A stretch of DNA of 64,000 nucleotides, from the NCBI GenBank assembly GCA_941918925.1, contig OW799234.1:74048543-74112542 (forward strand). Direction: 5' to 3'. The notes beneath the pieces are model-generated. The model was not told the DNA's origin and made no database searches. It worked only from the letters and a program-made list of their open reading frames with translations. Source of the stretch: Phyto melanocephala (taxonomy: Eukaryota > Arthropoda > Insecta > Diptera > Rhinophoridae). Positions 12,076-24,799 of this stretch are shown here, one piece after another; the stretch's first letter is position 1, and the number at the start of each line of letters is the position of its first letter. The translations under genes were made by a program, and so were the position numbers.

Positions 12076-13513
12076 GAAGCAAAACAAAGAAGTAAATGAA
12101 ATGCCTAAACAGAGTTTAAACAATAAAAAATCTATTTATTAACTAAACTGCAATTCAAGAAATTATAAAATAAACACACAAAAAAACAGCAAACAGCAGT
12201 GAAAAACAAATAAAACACAAGTTATTTTTATTGAACTAAAAATATTTCCCAGAAATAATTTATATGGCAAACCAATGTTTGCCAGGCCAGCAAATTATTT
12301 TATTATTTATAAATGTTGGAAAAAATATTACATCACTTCGAAATTTTGCTATTCTAGCGCTTAAAACAAGCAACACAATTGCGACTTTTAGGTGGTTGAA
12401 ACGCGCTAAATCTAACGCGAAAAGTGCTAAATTGGCATCGCTGAGTTAAGCTATTAAGAATATTTACAAACTAAATCCCTTGTATTGTATTGATTATGAT
12501 ATTAATTATTCAATATTATAATATGTAAATCTCCATATACGTTTCTATGTGTAAATACATATGTATTACTAACAAGGGCCTAACAGTTCTGATCTCTGTT
12601 TGAGTACACACAAACTCTTGTACATAAATAGATATATTTACTCATACAATAAAATGAACGTACGTATGGTAATTATAAATAGAATAAGTTTTTATTTTTC
12701 AACCCAACGCTAATAACAAAACAATTCCCACCCAATGTCACTTTCTTTTACTAAATGAAGGGTCTTTGTTGTTAATTTTTTTTTTTTTTTATAAAAAATG
12801 TTTTATTATTCTTCTTTTTATGGTAAAAGGCACGCGAACAACTTGAAATACTACCTCTACAAATTAAATATTATCATATTCATAGATATGATACATATGT
12901 ACTTAAGTATTTGAATGTGTATGTAATGTAAATGAAAAAAATCTGATTTTCCTTTCATTGTTGCATCTGACGGCTAAAGGAAAATTATACTACTACAATA
13001 CTTTGTAAACAAATTTTAAAAATTTATAATGAAGTTTTTTATTCATAGCAGCAGTGTTAAAAAAAACAATACCAAACGACTTGATTTTGCTTGAACCATA
13101 GAGCAGGGGAGATTATTATTAGGCCAGTCATACATACGTTCAAATCAGAATGTTTCTTATTTCGTATCTGACATTGCGGTCGTTTTTGTTTTACTTTTTT
13201 TTTAAATTTATAACATTTTATTTAACAATGAACACCAGAGCTTACCACGTATTTCACAAAACTCTGCTTGGATACTGCCAAAAAGAGACTGCTATTTGTT
13301 TATGATCCTTCGAACCAGATTCTGGCTGCCCTTAATTGCGAAGATATCACCATGCTGCATAAGAGGCCCCTTTAAACTGCGCTAGTTCAAGGCGGGGTTC
13401 AAGTTTCCCCAAAATTAAGTAATTATTTTACCTTAATAAAAAAAATGTTTACACACATTGAAAGTTTGCAAAGTTTTAACAGAAATTGGTGTGAACCGCC
13501 AATCTTTGTTATA
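12076..13513. other. Intergenic sequence with two unexplained patches
   Basis: At 12100-12210 the sequence is CA/AA-rich like a 5' leader. At 13230-13420 the GC content rises and the minus strand holds a broken frame of about 60 codons that I could not assign. No splice-linked gene is visible. Confidence 0.3.
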
Positions 13514-14019
13514 AAGGGCGTTTAAAATTTGATTTAACATTTTAATTTCAATAAATAAAATGAATTTTCATTTAGATATTAAAAATATTTTTTTTTTAGC
13601 TTATTTCAAATAGATTCCGGTCAAAAATGAGAAATTATGTCGGTTCATTTAATGCCCCCTACTGGCTCGGTAGGCTCCCAACCTTTTACCAAACTTCTCC
13701 ATTATGTTTTCCAATAAACTGTTGACACCTGCTTGATAATGTTGTTTTTAAGCTCTTGAAGTGTTGTTTGATTATTGCTGTACACTTTCGATTTAAAAAA
13801 CCGCACAAAAAATAGTTCAAAAATTGTCAAATCGCACGATCTTGGTGGCCAATTCACTTACGATTTTAGAACTTTTCTTTCAAAAGATCTTTTATTTCTA
13901 TTGATGTGTGGAATCAATCCTGTTGAAACCACATATTCTCAACATCTTAATCATCAATTTTCAGCCACCAAAAGCCTTGTAGAGAATTGATCATTGATAC
14001 TTTAAATTTGAACACCCTT
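13514..14019 (-). mobile_element. Deleted Tc1/mariner (DD41D-type) element
   Basis: Ends read AAGGGCGTTTAAAATTTGA and, from the other strand, AAGGGTGTTCAAATTTAAAG. They are flanked by TA on both sides. On the minus strand, fragments of the C-terminal transposase are readable, including ...FKSKVYSNNQTTLQELKNNI..., but frames are broken and the N-terminal half is missing. It is related to the element at 35026-36096. Confidence 0.62.
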
Positions 14020-14866
14020 TATATTATATAAAATTCGATATTTTAGAATTAAGAGAAAAGCCTTTTTGATATCCATCCAATTAGATAATTATTTGGCATT
14101 AGTATTTAAATATGTTTTCGGACATGTGGCCAACGCAGTCATATTTTTAGTTTTATTGAAATTTTAAACAGTCAATAATTAAATAAGATGGACACCTCAT
14201 ACTGCCTAGGTATATCAAAAAAATAACTTCATGTCATGAAGTAATTTAATGCAATGGATGTTTTTAAATAAAAACAGCTGATTTATTAAATTATAAAAAT
14301 TTTAACTTTGCAATATTCGACGTTTAGTTATAGGAGTTGAGTAGAAAAAATTTTTCATACTAATGTTGACAGTTTAACAGACTATACAAAATTCGAGATA
14401 TTCAAGAGTATAGATGAAGACCCTTAATGTTTTTATAGTGTATTTATTAATATAAAACGTAATTTTCAAAATTTCAGTTGAACTTATGTCAGCAATAATC
14501 ATTTTGATTATTTTTGGTTACCAGAGAAAAAATAGTTAAAGTCAGCAGATACCCGTAAAAGAAATTTTTTGCATCTTCAAAAGACTTCATTTATATGCAC
14601 GTCTTTTGACGATTTTGTAATTGATTTGATTTTATTTCGTTTGTAATTAAAAAAAAAAACAAAGATAGAAAAGGAAAGAAAATAAAATCTTTTGTTTCAA
14701 TTGCAGACAACATGCGAATCTTTTACACAATTGTTATCAAAAAATTGTTGACAATTTATTATTATGTTTTATTGTTGAAGACAATTAAATTTGACTTGTT
14801 TTTACTTTCTTTTTAGTACACTACACTAACAAAGGGGTAACCAAAAGGTTACATTTATTACTTAAG
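14020..14866. other. AT-rich sequence, no gene seen
   Basis: Nothing recognised. Confidence 0.4.
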
Positions 14867-15182
14867 CAGCTAACACACGGCATGTATTTTACATCTGACT
14901 TTAAAATTTGTGAGAAATATGTAAATCTGCATGTTTGTCAAAATTTTACTTTTATAGGCAACCGTCGCTGACTGCTTTGCAGCAGCAGAGATTTCTGCCA
15001 ACAGCTGATGTCACATGTTTCGACAAAAGAAAATATAGCGCGCTCTAATCAAAATTTTGTCAGATGTCTCAACACACATGTTTTTTACAGAAGTAATGTT
15101 TTAAAGGTAAACACGACATGTTCGTATTTATCAGTGTGGAATTTGTCAAGTCAGATGTAAAAAACATGCCGTGTATTAGCTG
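14867..15182. mobile_element. MITE with 33-bp inverted repeats
   Basis: Left end CAGCTAACACACGGCATGTA and right end (other strand) CAGCTAATACACGGCATGTT continue as inverted repeats for 33 bp with two mismatches, as far as ACATCTGAC. The 316-bp body is non-coding and slightly GC-richer than its flanks. No convincing target duplication. Confidence 0.65.
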
Positions 15183-17528
15183 TTTTACACATGCATGTTT
15201 GTATGTATGTATTTAGTATTGAAAATGATCATCAATAATAATTTATCAATTTAAAGAGTTAAACTTATATTTAAATAAGTATTAGTTTATGATTTTAAAC
15301 TGAAGTAATGCAAAATTCATTTGCAAAATTAACAACCTGTCGTATGAGTTTAACGTTTTCTAGAATAATTTTCAAGTCCACAACTTGCAATTTAGTGTCA
15401 CAAACTGATAACTTTATATATTAAAAAAAATATATATTTTTCCTAATTATTTTTGTCTATAACTTTGCCGATTTTTCTAAAATAGCTCCCGAGGCACATA
15501 ATATTTGTAAATGTTAACAACGTGCCTATAATTTATTATTCGAGAGCTTGTGGTAAAAACATGGGGCGGTTGTGCTGGTATTCAATAGCAACTAACTCAT
15601 CTATTCATAACTTTTTAGAAAATATCTACTTTATAGGGTCATAAAAGAATATTGTATAAATTAAAATCGAAATGACGGGGAATGAGAGGGCGTGGCACTT
15701 TCCATACAAAGAAAATATATTTAATATCATATCTGCGGAACTATAATTTTTGTAGGCTTTAAATTCAGTATAACTAGTTGCAATATGAGTTTTCTTTTTA
15801 GGCGCAAAAACAATAAGACCAGAGCAGAAAACGTGGTGGAGGACTTAAAACAATAAAAATCTTTTTTAATTTATATTAAATGATTTTTTTATTGCATATC
15901 GTTCTAAAACCAATTAAGGTTTTAGCACAAAAGAACTACAGGGTTGTTTCGACTTTCCACACTTGAAATATATTTGAGATAGAGGTTTAAAACTCAGCTT
16001 AGAATGAAGGCATTTGACAAATAAAAAAATTAACCCCGTTTTTTTCAAACCATTTTCAAATGTTTTACGGTTTAAATTTAATTTTGTTTAAATCGTGCTT
16101 TTGTTTTTACTTAGAAAATATTAATTAATAGTGTTTTTTTAAACTGACTTATTTAATTTATAATTATTGTAACGTTTGTGTGATATTTTATTGGTCTGGA
16201 AAATTTCCCTTTAAAGGTTAGTGGCTTAAACTTGCAAACAAACAAAAATAATAAGACTTATTGTATTTGTTTAAAAATTAACTTTAATTTAAGCTTAAGT
16301 CACATGCATTCATATTTCGGCAAAGGCAGAAAATTTTCAATTTTAAGAATGTTTGTCAATTTAATGATGATGACGTGACACCCACAATTTTTTTACTGTT
16401 TAATTTTTTTATTGTTTAACGTAAACATTTCTCATTATACAACATAAGTGTATTGTTTTATTCTTTGTATACGTATAGCCAGGAAAGAAATGTCTGACCA
16501 TTTAGTCATATATTTATATTCTACAGTATGTATACAGTCACAGTTATAGAAAAAAGCTAAATTATTTTATTTCGTTTTTTTGCAAGCCTATTTTAATTTA
16601 GAATTTTTGTCCCTATAGGAAAAACACAAATTTTATTTAAGCGTGCTTTATTTGAATCTGTAGAAGGATCACGAGGTCCACGAGGGAAATTTGGTGTGGC
16701 AAATTCTATTGCGATTTAAACTCAGGTTACGTGTCGCGACAAAAGTCACAAAAATTTTACATTTCTTAACATTAACCATATAAATTTATTTTTATTTTTT
16801 TCAAACTATTTTGATGTTCGTTATTAAAAAAGCATTTCAGCACAAAGTATGTACTAATATGTATACGTAAACACGAATCTCAGAAAACATCCTCATTTAA
16901 ATTAAAAATTATTATTTGTTTTAATTGTTTTTATTTACAAATTGATGTCTCTATTATTTTCCTATTTTATTTAAATTTCACATTTCACTGTGAGAGGTTT
17001 CAATTTCATTTTTGGGTTAATTGTCTGCTCATAAAGATAAACAAAATAAGTGGATACTAGGGTACTCAATTAGTTAACCTTAAACCAATCAATAGTTGTC
17101 GATTAAATGTCAGAATAGTTTAAAATTTAATTTAAATTTAATTTTTAATTTTCACCCTTTTTAAATAATTTATTAAAACCTATCTACACAACACTCTTGT
17201 TTATTTAAAGTGACATTTAATTTACTAATGAGTTGTCAAATTTTCCACTGCAAAATTGATTTACGTAGTTAACCAAATTTTCTCAATTTTCAAAAAACCG
17301 TTGTTTTTTTCTTTTTTTCCAGTTAAATTTTTTGAAAACCGGTTTCACACATGCTAGGTTCACCCTACCATGTATTGTACATATCTGTGTTTATAAGGTT
17401 TACAATATCTTACATATCTTATTACTATATTTTACTACGTGTAAATGAAATTAACATTTAGAAACGTGAATATTTCCATTACATATTTAATAAAAATGAG
17501 CATTTGTATGTGCTTATTTTATAGTATA
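15183..17528. other. AT-rich sequence with one degraded Repeat A fragment
   Basis: About 15560-15700 contains CATGGGGCGGTTGTGCTG and TTTAGAAAATATCTACTTTATAGGGTC, degraded matches to the Repeat A 3' half. The rest holds no gene that I can support. Confidence 0.4.
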
Positions 17529-18024
17529 CTAGCCAAGCCCGGCGCGCGTTGCTACGCCCCTTAATGAATAAAAATTAATTCTGACTTTTATTTGAATATC
17601 TAGTGCAAGAAGCTAAAAATTATAACTTTTTTATGCGCGTGGCACTGCCCACTTTTCTAGTTACGAAACTGTATAGTCATGATAGCTCAATATGTGTGCA
17701 AAGTTTCAGAAAAATCGGTAAAGTTCAAGTAGCTGAAAATTATAACTTTTTTTATGGGCGTGACACTGACCACTTTTCTAATTACGAAATTGTATAGTCA
17801 TGATAGCTCAATATGTGCGCAAAGTTTCAGCAAAATCGGTCTAGTGCAAGTACCTCAAAATTATAACATTTTTTTATGCCCACTTTTTACCACCCATAAA
17901 CACTCCCTGGAATGTGTACAACAACTTGCCAAAGTTTGAGTCCGATCGGCTTTACGGTTTCGAAGTCTATAGCTAACACACACACACAGCCAGACAGAGT
18001 TTCACTTTTATATATACATATAGA
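17529..18024 (-). mobile_element. Non-autonomous Helitron with three internal repeat units
   Basis: On the minus strand the element starts TCTATATGTATATATAAAAG, continues GTGAAACTCTGTCTGGC, and ends with a GC-rich hairpin region GCAACGCGCGCCGGGCTTGG followed by CTAG and T. A 5' TC, a 3' hairpin and a CTRR end without target duplication define a Helitron. Inside are three tandem units of about 120 bp, each with AAGTTTCAG, AAATCGGT, AATTATAAC and CACTTTTCTAATTACGAAA. No coding sequence. Confidence 0.85.
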
Positions 18025-20967
18025 TATGATAATAAGCAGCTTTGTTAATATGATACTTTTTCGTCGCAGATAATTATCGAGTCAGTGCCTGATGCGTTTC
18101 TTTTTAACATTTAGTACTTTTCTCTTCCTTCGGCAACACCAAATACTCAATTTAAAATTAAAATTTTTCAAATTTTTAAAGCCTTTTCTTTTGACACTTC
18201 TATTGCTCTTTTATGTTGACCAGCAGCTGAAGAAAATTATTTTCGTTTGTAAACTTTAGGAAAAGTACTGAAGCATTTGTATTTTTGTGCTTATATCTCA
18301 GTTAGTTTCAACCCATTTTGTTAGTTTTTCTCAGCAATAATTTTTAACGTTATTGCTTGTGTTTTGGTTTCCCAAAATTAATTAGGAGCTTTAGAAACAT
18401 GATTTATTTAAAAATTATACTTGCAGATATAAACAATTTTAATCTTATTAAAATTGGTTTGGTATTTTAAGAGTTATAATAGTTTAAAGTTGTTACTAAC
18501 ACTTATGCAAACTATATGTTTGTAACAAAACAAACAAAGAACAAAAAAAAAAACAAAGTAATACATGTTGAATCAACATTGTTGATAGAAATTGTCTTTG
18601 AAAAAACAGTGCTTTATATACTGCATCAAATAAAAAAGCAAAACAAACATTTACAACAAGATGACGGTTTTGTAATTTGTCAAATGTAGTAAAAATGTGA
18701 TAATAAAAGTCTAAATTGCCAACAAAAATATAAAAGAGAGAGAAATGTAAGAGGGAAATTACATCATTATTATTCATTCCGATTTAACCTTAATGGTTCA
18801 GTTAGTAGATTTTTATTATTTTACTTTACAGCTCTCATTATTGTTAAAATGTGTGTGTTTGTTAGTAAAATTGTAGTGTTGTCTCTTTTTATCATAAACA
18901 ATATGAAGTACGTTCCTCTGTGAAAATCTATTTTCTATAGATTTCTACCTCACAGAAAGTTACGATACATTTTGAATAAACAGTAACACGCATTGCATGC
19001 GACAGATTTTGCCTACTGATTTGTAACATCACGATACAAAACTACTAACTGTACCATAGTTTTTAAGATTTTTAAATCAAAATAAGATTTGAAGATCTTT
19101 GTTCTATAATTTAGATTTTTGAGATTTAGTTGCTTAACACCGGTCACAGGCCATTTTTAAATTTAATACATCTATTTACCTATATATTTATGTCAACTTG
19201 ACTTAATGCCAATAAAATACCTGCCAATGTTTTGTAGATAAAAATGTATTTACCAATTTGATTTTAGAAAATTTTTTGGCGAAAATTTTGGACTGATGCT
19301 TTTCTGCAGCACAATTCATATATTTTCGAAAATTTGTTTCGAAAATCAAAACTACCATATGAAAAGCACATGTAAATAAAGTTACCTTCACATTTGGCAA
19401 GTGCTTGCCGTTCCAGTCGTTTATATTTCGCTTGGATAAAAATTTATATTAAATCGATTCAAGTTGAGAGTTTTTAAAGTTTTCGGATTTTTTCTCTCTC
19501 TCTTAAATAGAATGATGACGTAAATTACTTGTAAAAAAATGTTCTCGACAAAAAATTTATTTGATAAAAACATATGTATGTATATGAATCCAGGTCTTTA
19601 GCACAATTACACTGTCATTAATTTAAATATTCTCATTGAATTTCAGTTCAAAGAAAATTTCTTGTTCAAATTTTTTTATATGTAGTTTGGCATTTCAAAT
19701 AAATGAGAGATAAGAGAGATAACTGAAGTTTAAAATAAGTATAGACAAAAATAATCAGCTGACAAACAAATTTGTTTAGATTCTTACCTAGTTCATCTGA
19801 AAACGTTGAACGTTAACAATATGTTCGTTTGTTTACTCAAAAGTATTGACTATTTTTTACTAAAATTTACTATTTTGTGTTCATTTTCACGCATTTCCAT
19901 ATAAAACGTAAACAATCTAGTAAAGTCTAGTAAGGACTTTTACTATAGAAATCGATACTAGTATTATATATTATTTCATTTATTATAGAATTTATTACTA
20001 TTTTATAAAATCAATCCTGATATAAAGAATTTTTACCTGTTAGTTTGAAACGAGGATCTCACAATTTTATCTTATAAATGTAAAATTTTTAGTTACAATA
20101 ACAGAAGCTGGACCGCTCTGCTCGCCGCAACAAATTTTTTATATTGTATTCATTACATATGAGGGTATCCGAATATCATTGTACACATAAGACATTATGA
20201 CACATGGTTTGGTAACTTTTCAAGTGACAATAAAAATCATAATATTGGAAATGAAGGGCATTTTGCTAAGATTTGTATGGGAATATATAGGTAAACCTAA
20301 ATGCCATATGTTTGGAACCACTAGGCCGAATTCGTGCAAACTTTACATAAACCATCTACAGATTATCCCTAACGTACCCTGAAACGTACAGTTGAAACCG
20401 CTCGATCACCCGTTTCTGCAGTTAGTGGTGATATGAAAGTATACACTTCTTTATCTAGATCGACCCCTGTGAGCGAAATTATCGTCTGTTACAAAAATTA
20501 AATTTTACAGGAGAGCGTTTTTATAACTTCTAAATAAATAAAAACGTAAATGACACTGCTACATACAATAAAATGTACACAGTATTATCTCCATAACTAA
20601 ATCAGTTATCGCTATAAGATTTTATCAGCAGATCGATTAATGGATGTAGAACCAATTTTGATAAAAAAAAATCGATTTCCTTAAAAACGTAACATAATAA
20701 GATAAGATTTATAATTAACATGTATTATTTTTGTGTTACACCCCTGCATATAACGCGACTAGTCCATACACGCATGTAACGTATACTCTGTAATAGACTA
20801 GGACTAATAAAAAGATAACCCAAATGTATGGACAAATTATCTGTAAGCACATGTTACAAATGCAAGATTGTTTTTATTTAATTATGCTTTTTATTTCAAT
20901 TTTATTCCTGTGTTATTGTTTATTTTAATAAAACCGGTTCACTAGTTATTTTTAAATTCGTAACATA
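18025..20967. other. Intergenic sequence with repeat fragments
   Basis: 18280-18380 matches the inner module of the long Repeat A variant (TTATATCTCAGTTAGTTTCA). About 19630-19790 matches the inside of the 26310-26507 MITE. No gene seen. The frame at 18496-18777 lacks any supporting feature. Confidence 0.4.
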
Positions 20968-21096
20968 TGTGCTGTTTTTACAAGCCGATTGAGTGATTGT
21001 CTTAGACAATTTATGTGTAATTTGTTTTTGTTAAAATAACAAAATACACATAAATCGTCCAAGACAATCACTCAATCGGCTTGTAAAAACAGCACA
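20968..21096. repeat. 129-bp near-perfect palindrome
   Basis: The arms TGTGCTGTTTTTACAAGCCG and CGGCTTGTAAAAACAGCACA mark a palindrome that runs almost to its centre. Each arm is about 64 nt, with only a handful of mismatches and an AT-rich centre. Transcribed from either strand it would form one long hairpin. Confidence 0.8.
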
Positions 21097-21791
21097 TTAA
21101 AATCGGTTTTTATAAAAGAACGTCAATTTGAAATAAACAAAAATCGTCTTTTAAAAGTAATACAAACAGTCGATCTCTCAAGTTGTCCCACTTCGTAGGA
21201 CAAATTTTGCAAATTTCACAGCTGTCACAAACAACTTAATCATGTCTTCCCTTTACGCACTGCTGAAAAAGGTAGCAGCAAGTAGGAGAGAAATAAATAA
21301 AAAAAATCGAATGGAAATAAATTATTTTAGTTTTTTCTGCTGGTGATATAATAAGCAGTGTAGAAGATATATTTGGTTGAAGTCAAAACTACTTACAAAA
21401 TTAAAAAATCTTGGTGTGTATTTCTATTATAGACTTATCAATAATGAATCGAATTTTTGTTTAAAATATATCAATAAGTTACCTGTTAACGGGAAATTTT
21501 TAATCAATTAAATAATTTTTTTTATTTCTTTTTTTTTTATTGCCTATAAGATATAAACGTTACATATGCATGTATGTAATTATGCCGAAATGTACGCATT
21601 AAGGTGTACACAATTTTAATTTATATTTAAATTAATAGATTTTTCATTGAAACTATATTTTTATTTAAATAAATTGTTTATTGGTTTTTGTTTTTTATAT
21701 GCATTAGTTTTACTGTTAACAATTTTGTTAATGATAACTCTGGTCTAATATGTCACACATGTAGACCAGCATCTTTCTTTTATATTTAGTA
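21097..21791. other. AT-rich sequence, no gene seen
   Basis: Nothing recognised. Confidence 0.4.
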
Positions 21792-22601
21792 CTAGCCAAA
21801 CCCGGCGCGCGTTGCTACGCCCCTTAATGAATCGAAATGCATTCTGAACTTTAATTGAATATCAAGTGCAAAAGCCTAAATATTATAATTTTTTTTATGG
21901 GCGTGGCGTTGCCCACTTTTCTAATCACGAAATTGTAAAGTCATAACAGCTCAATATATGTGCAAAGTTTCAGAAGAATCGGACCAGTGCAAAAATTATC
22001 AAAATTATAATTGTTTTTATGGGCGTGTACTTGCCCACTTTTCTAATTACGAAATTGTAAAGTCATAACAGCTCAATATGTGTGCAAAGTTTCAGAATAA
22101 TCGGTTCAGTGCAAGTACCTCAAAATGATACCTATTTCTTATGGGCGTGGCACTGCCCACTTTTCTAATTACGAAATTATTAAGTCATGACAGCTCGATA
22201 TGTGTGCAAAGTTTCAGAAAAATCGGTCTGGTGCAAGTACCTCAAAATTATAACCTTTTTTTATGGGCGTGGCCCTGCCCACTTTTCTAATTACGAAATT
22301 ATATGGTTATGACAGCTTAGTATGTGTGCAAAGTTTCAGAAAAATCGGTCCAATGCAAGTACCTCAAAATTAAAATTTTTTTAGGGGCGTGGCCCCGCCC
22401 ACTTTTCTTATCACAAAATTATTTAGTCATGACAGCACAATATGTGTGCAAAGTTTCAGAAAAATCGGTCAAGTGCAAGTAGCTAAAACTGATAACTAAT
22501 TTTTATGGGCGTGACCCCGCCAAAGTTTGAGTCCGATCGGTTTTACAGTTTCGGAGTCTATAGCTAACACACACACAGAGTTTCACTTTTATATATATAG
22601 A
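21792..22601 (-). mobile_element. Non-autonomous Helitron with about six internal repeat units
   Basis: Same family as the Helitron at 17529-18024. Minus-strand start TCTATATATATAAAAGTGAA, 3' region GCAACGCGCGCCGGGTTTGG, then CTAG and T. The middle is a tandem array of about six units of roughly 120 bp (for example CACTTTTCTAATTACGAAAT near 22035, 22160 and 22280). The copy is 810 bp against 496 bp for its relative, and the difference is mostly array length. Confidence 0.85.
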
Positions 22602-23065
22602 TTACGATATTTCACGCACATTTTTCGTCTGTGTGTATTTTTTTTTTTTTATTAATTGCTTAATACATTTTTGATTGTTGGCAACTGTATTTTTTATTAC
22701 TTCTTGTGTAAAACGCTAAAATAAATGTGTGTAAATTGAATTCATTTAAATATGTATATTTGTCGTTTTTTCGATAAATATTTTAATATGTTATTTTTCG
22801 TATAAATATTATAACATTTTAACTTAATAACTTCATTAGGGAGTAGCACCTATCACGACGAGGTGGCCACTGATATATATAACAAAAACGGGTTAATAAT
22901 TAAATTAGATTAATAGTCAAGTGTAAAGGTAAAGCTGGTAGCTTTAGCAGCTCACTAAACACCATTAAATCGGTTATTTTGCTGTGGCTTGGTTGATTTT
23001 CTGTTTTTAAATAACATTTACAAATTTTGCATTTTTATAAGTTCATTGATAAAATAATCGTTCAA
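22602..23065. other. AT-rich sequence, no gene seen
   Basis: Nothing recognised. Confidence 0.4.
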
Positions 23066-23265
23066 GGCATATTAATTCATCAGATGATAATTGCAATTCG
23101 GAGAGAACTTTCTTGTTTAATTTTTTTATATATGAAGTTTGACATTTGAAATTAATGAAAGAAGAGAGAAATTTGTTTTTTATCTATAGACTTTGACAGC
23201 TGAAATTTAAAATGAGTGAAGAAAAAAATAAACAGCTTACGAAACAAACTGAATTCCTGAGAAAA
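23066..23265. repeat. Diverged copy of the GGCAMATTTATTCATCAG MITE
   Basis: Starts GGCATATTAATTCATCAGAT and contains TGCAATTCGGAGAGAAC, the reverse complement of the right-hand subterminal part of the copy at 26310-26507. It also shares the TATGAAGTTTGACATTTGAAA core. The far end is eroded. Confidence 0.5.
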
Positions 23266-23544
23266 AAAAAATTTGTTTTCAATATTATTTTTTTAATATA
23301 CTCTTTTAAACTGACAGAAATCTCAAAGTTTTTTGAAAAAATTGTTTGAGTTTTTTTTTAAGTTTTTGGTAGAATATTATTTGTACTTCTAAAACACCCA
23401 GTTAAAATATTATGCCAAAACAAAAACTGTATAAAGAAATTATTTTATACATTAAAAACAATTTTTGTAATTAATATTACATGTTTTTTGATATTAAAAT
23501 TTTATGTACAAGAGCTACGTATTTACAATTGAAATATGAAAAAA

Positions 23545-23683
23545 TCTATATATACATATAAAAGTGAAACCAAAGACAATAGACTATAAAGATGTTGCAC
23601 TGCCATACAAAGTTGTGCCGGTGTTATTTTCTATGTACATTTTATTCATTAGAGGCGTAGCAACGCGCGCCGGGCTTGGCTAG
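23545..23683 (+). mobile_element. Minimal 139-bp Helitron
   Basis: Has the family 5' end TCTATATATACATATAAAAG followed by TGAAAC and the 3' end GCAACGCGCGCCGGGCTTGG then CTAG and T. Only about 70 bp of unrelated sequence lies between the conserved ends. It lacks the tandem array of its relatives. Confidence 0.82.
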
Positions 23684-24791
23684 TAGTATATAACTATTAA
23701 TCTCGATGAACATGATAAAGGAAACTAACGCTGTAAGTAAAATGGTAAAACTGCTTTTTATTACGATATCTGTCCTTTCCAAATAAGAGGTAAATATAAA
23801 TGTATGTACGATACCGTAAATATCAACATTTAGAAAGTTAAATCGGGATCTAGATTCATGCAAAGTAGCAATGCAGTCCGACTTAGTTCCACATTTCTTT
23901 TAATAATAAATACAAATGCAAATGTATTAATGATATATTTAAAAAAATAAAAATATTATTAACAAATTAATACTTAAAATTTAAAATTTTTTATTTTGCT
24001 CTTAAATCATTGAAATCATCCTTAGAGAACGATTTTAGGAAAAATTATGTTTTTGTAGATTTTGTTAGATGTTTGTAGGTTTTTAAAAAGCATTTAGTAT
24101 TATTTTATGTTTAGCAGCTTTTTTAGCATCCCTAGTATGGCATATATTGCGCTCACCTTTCTTTAGAGCTTCTACAATATTTTTACTATATAATTACTGC
24201 ATGACCTTAACATAACAAAGCTAATGTTATTCATAATGAAAACTAATTGTGTATGTACTTTTTACCTACTATGTATTTAAGCCAGCTTCATTACGCACTG
24301 TGCACACATTTTTTCTAATACAATTTTAACATAATTGCATTTTTTTTCGTATTGTATTATACAAATATATTCATAATGCTATATACATATGTATGTATGT
24401 ATTGATACCAAATGTACGCATGGTCTCCTACACAAAAGCAAAAAAAAACAAAATAAAAATATTTGTAAACTTGTACTAAATAAATAATGCTAATGATACA
24501 ACTACTGTATTGTTTAACATTGCTATTAATTTGAAATATTTGCGACATATTTCAAATTGATTTACACCTCGGTACATGTGAATGAATGACTAAATGCATA
24601 CGTTTATATTGCGCATCAAACCTGTAAACAAATATTAGAGGTATTCACTTCACACCTTAAAGTTGGCAAAGGAATAAAAAAAAATATTTTTTTAACGTTA
24701 GCCTTTCTCGATCGAGAATTGTTTTTTAAAACTAATTTTTTCACATATCTTTTGATGTATTAAATAAAATCGTTTGCGCATTTTTTGGTTA
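23684..24791. other. AT-rich sequence, no gene seen
   Basis: Nothing recognised beyond short TATG-type simple repeats near 24390. Confidence 0.4.
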
Positions 24792-24799
24792 CACATGAT

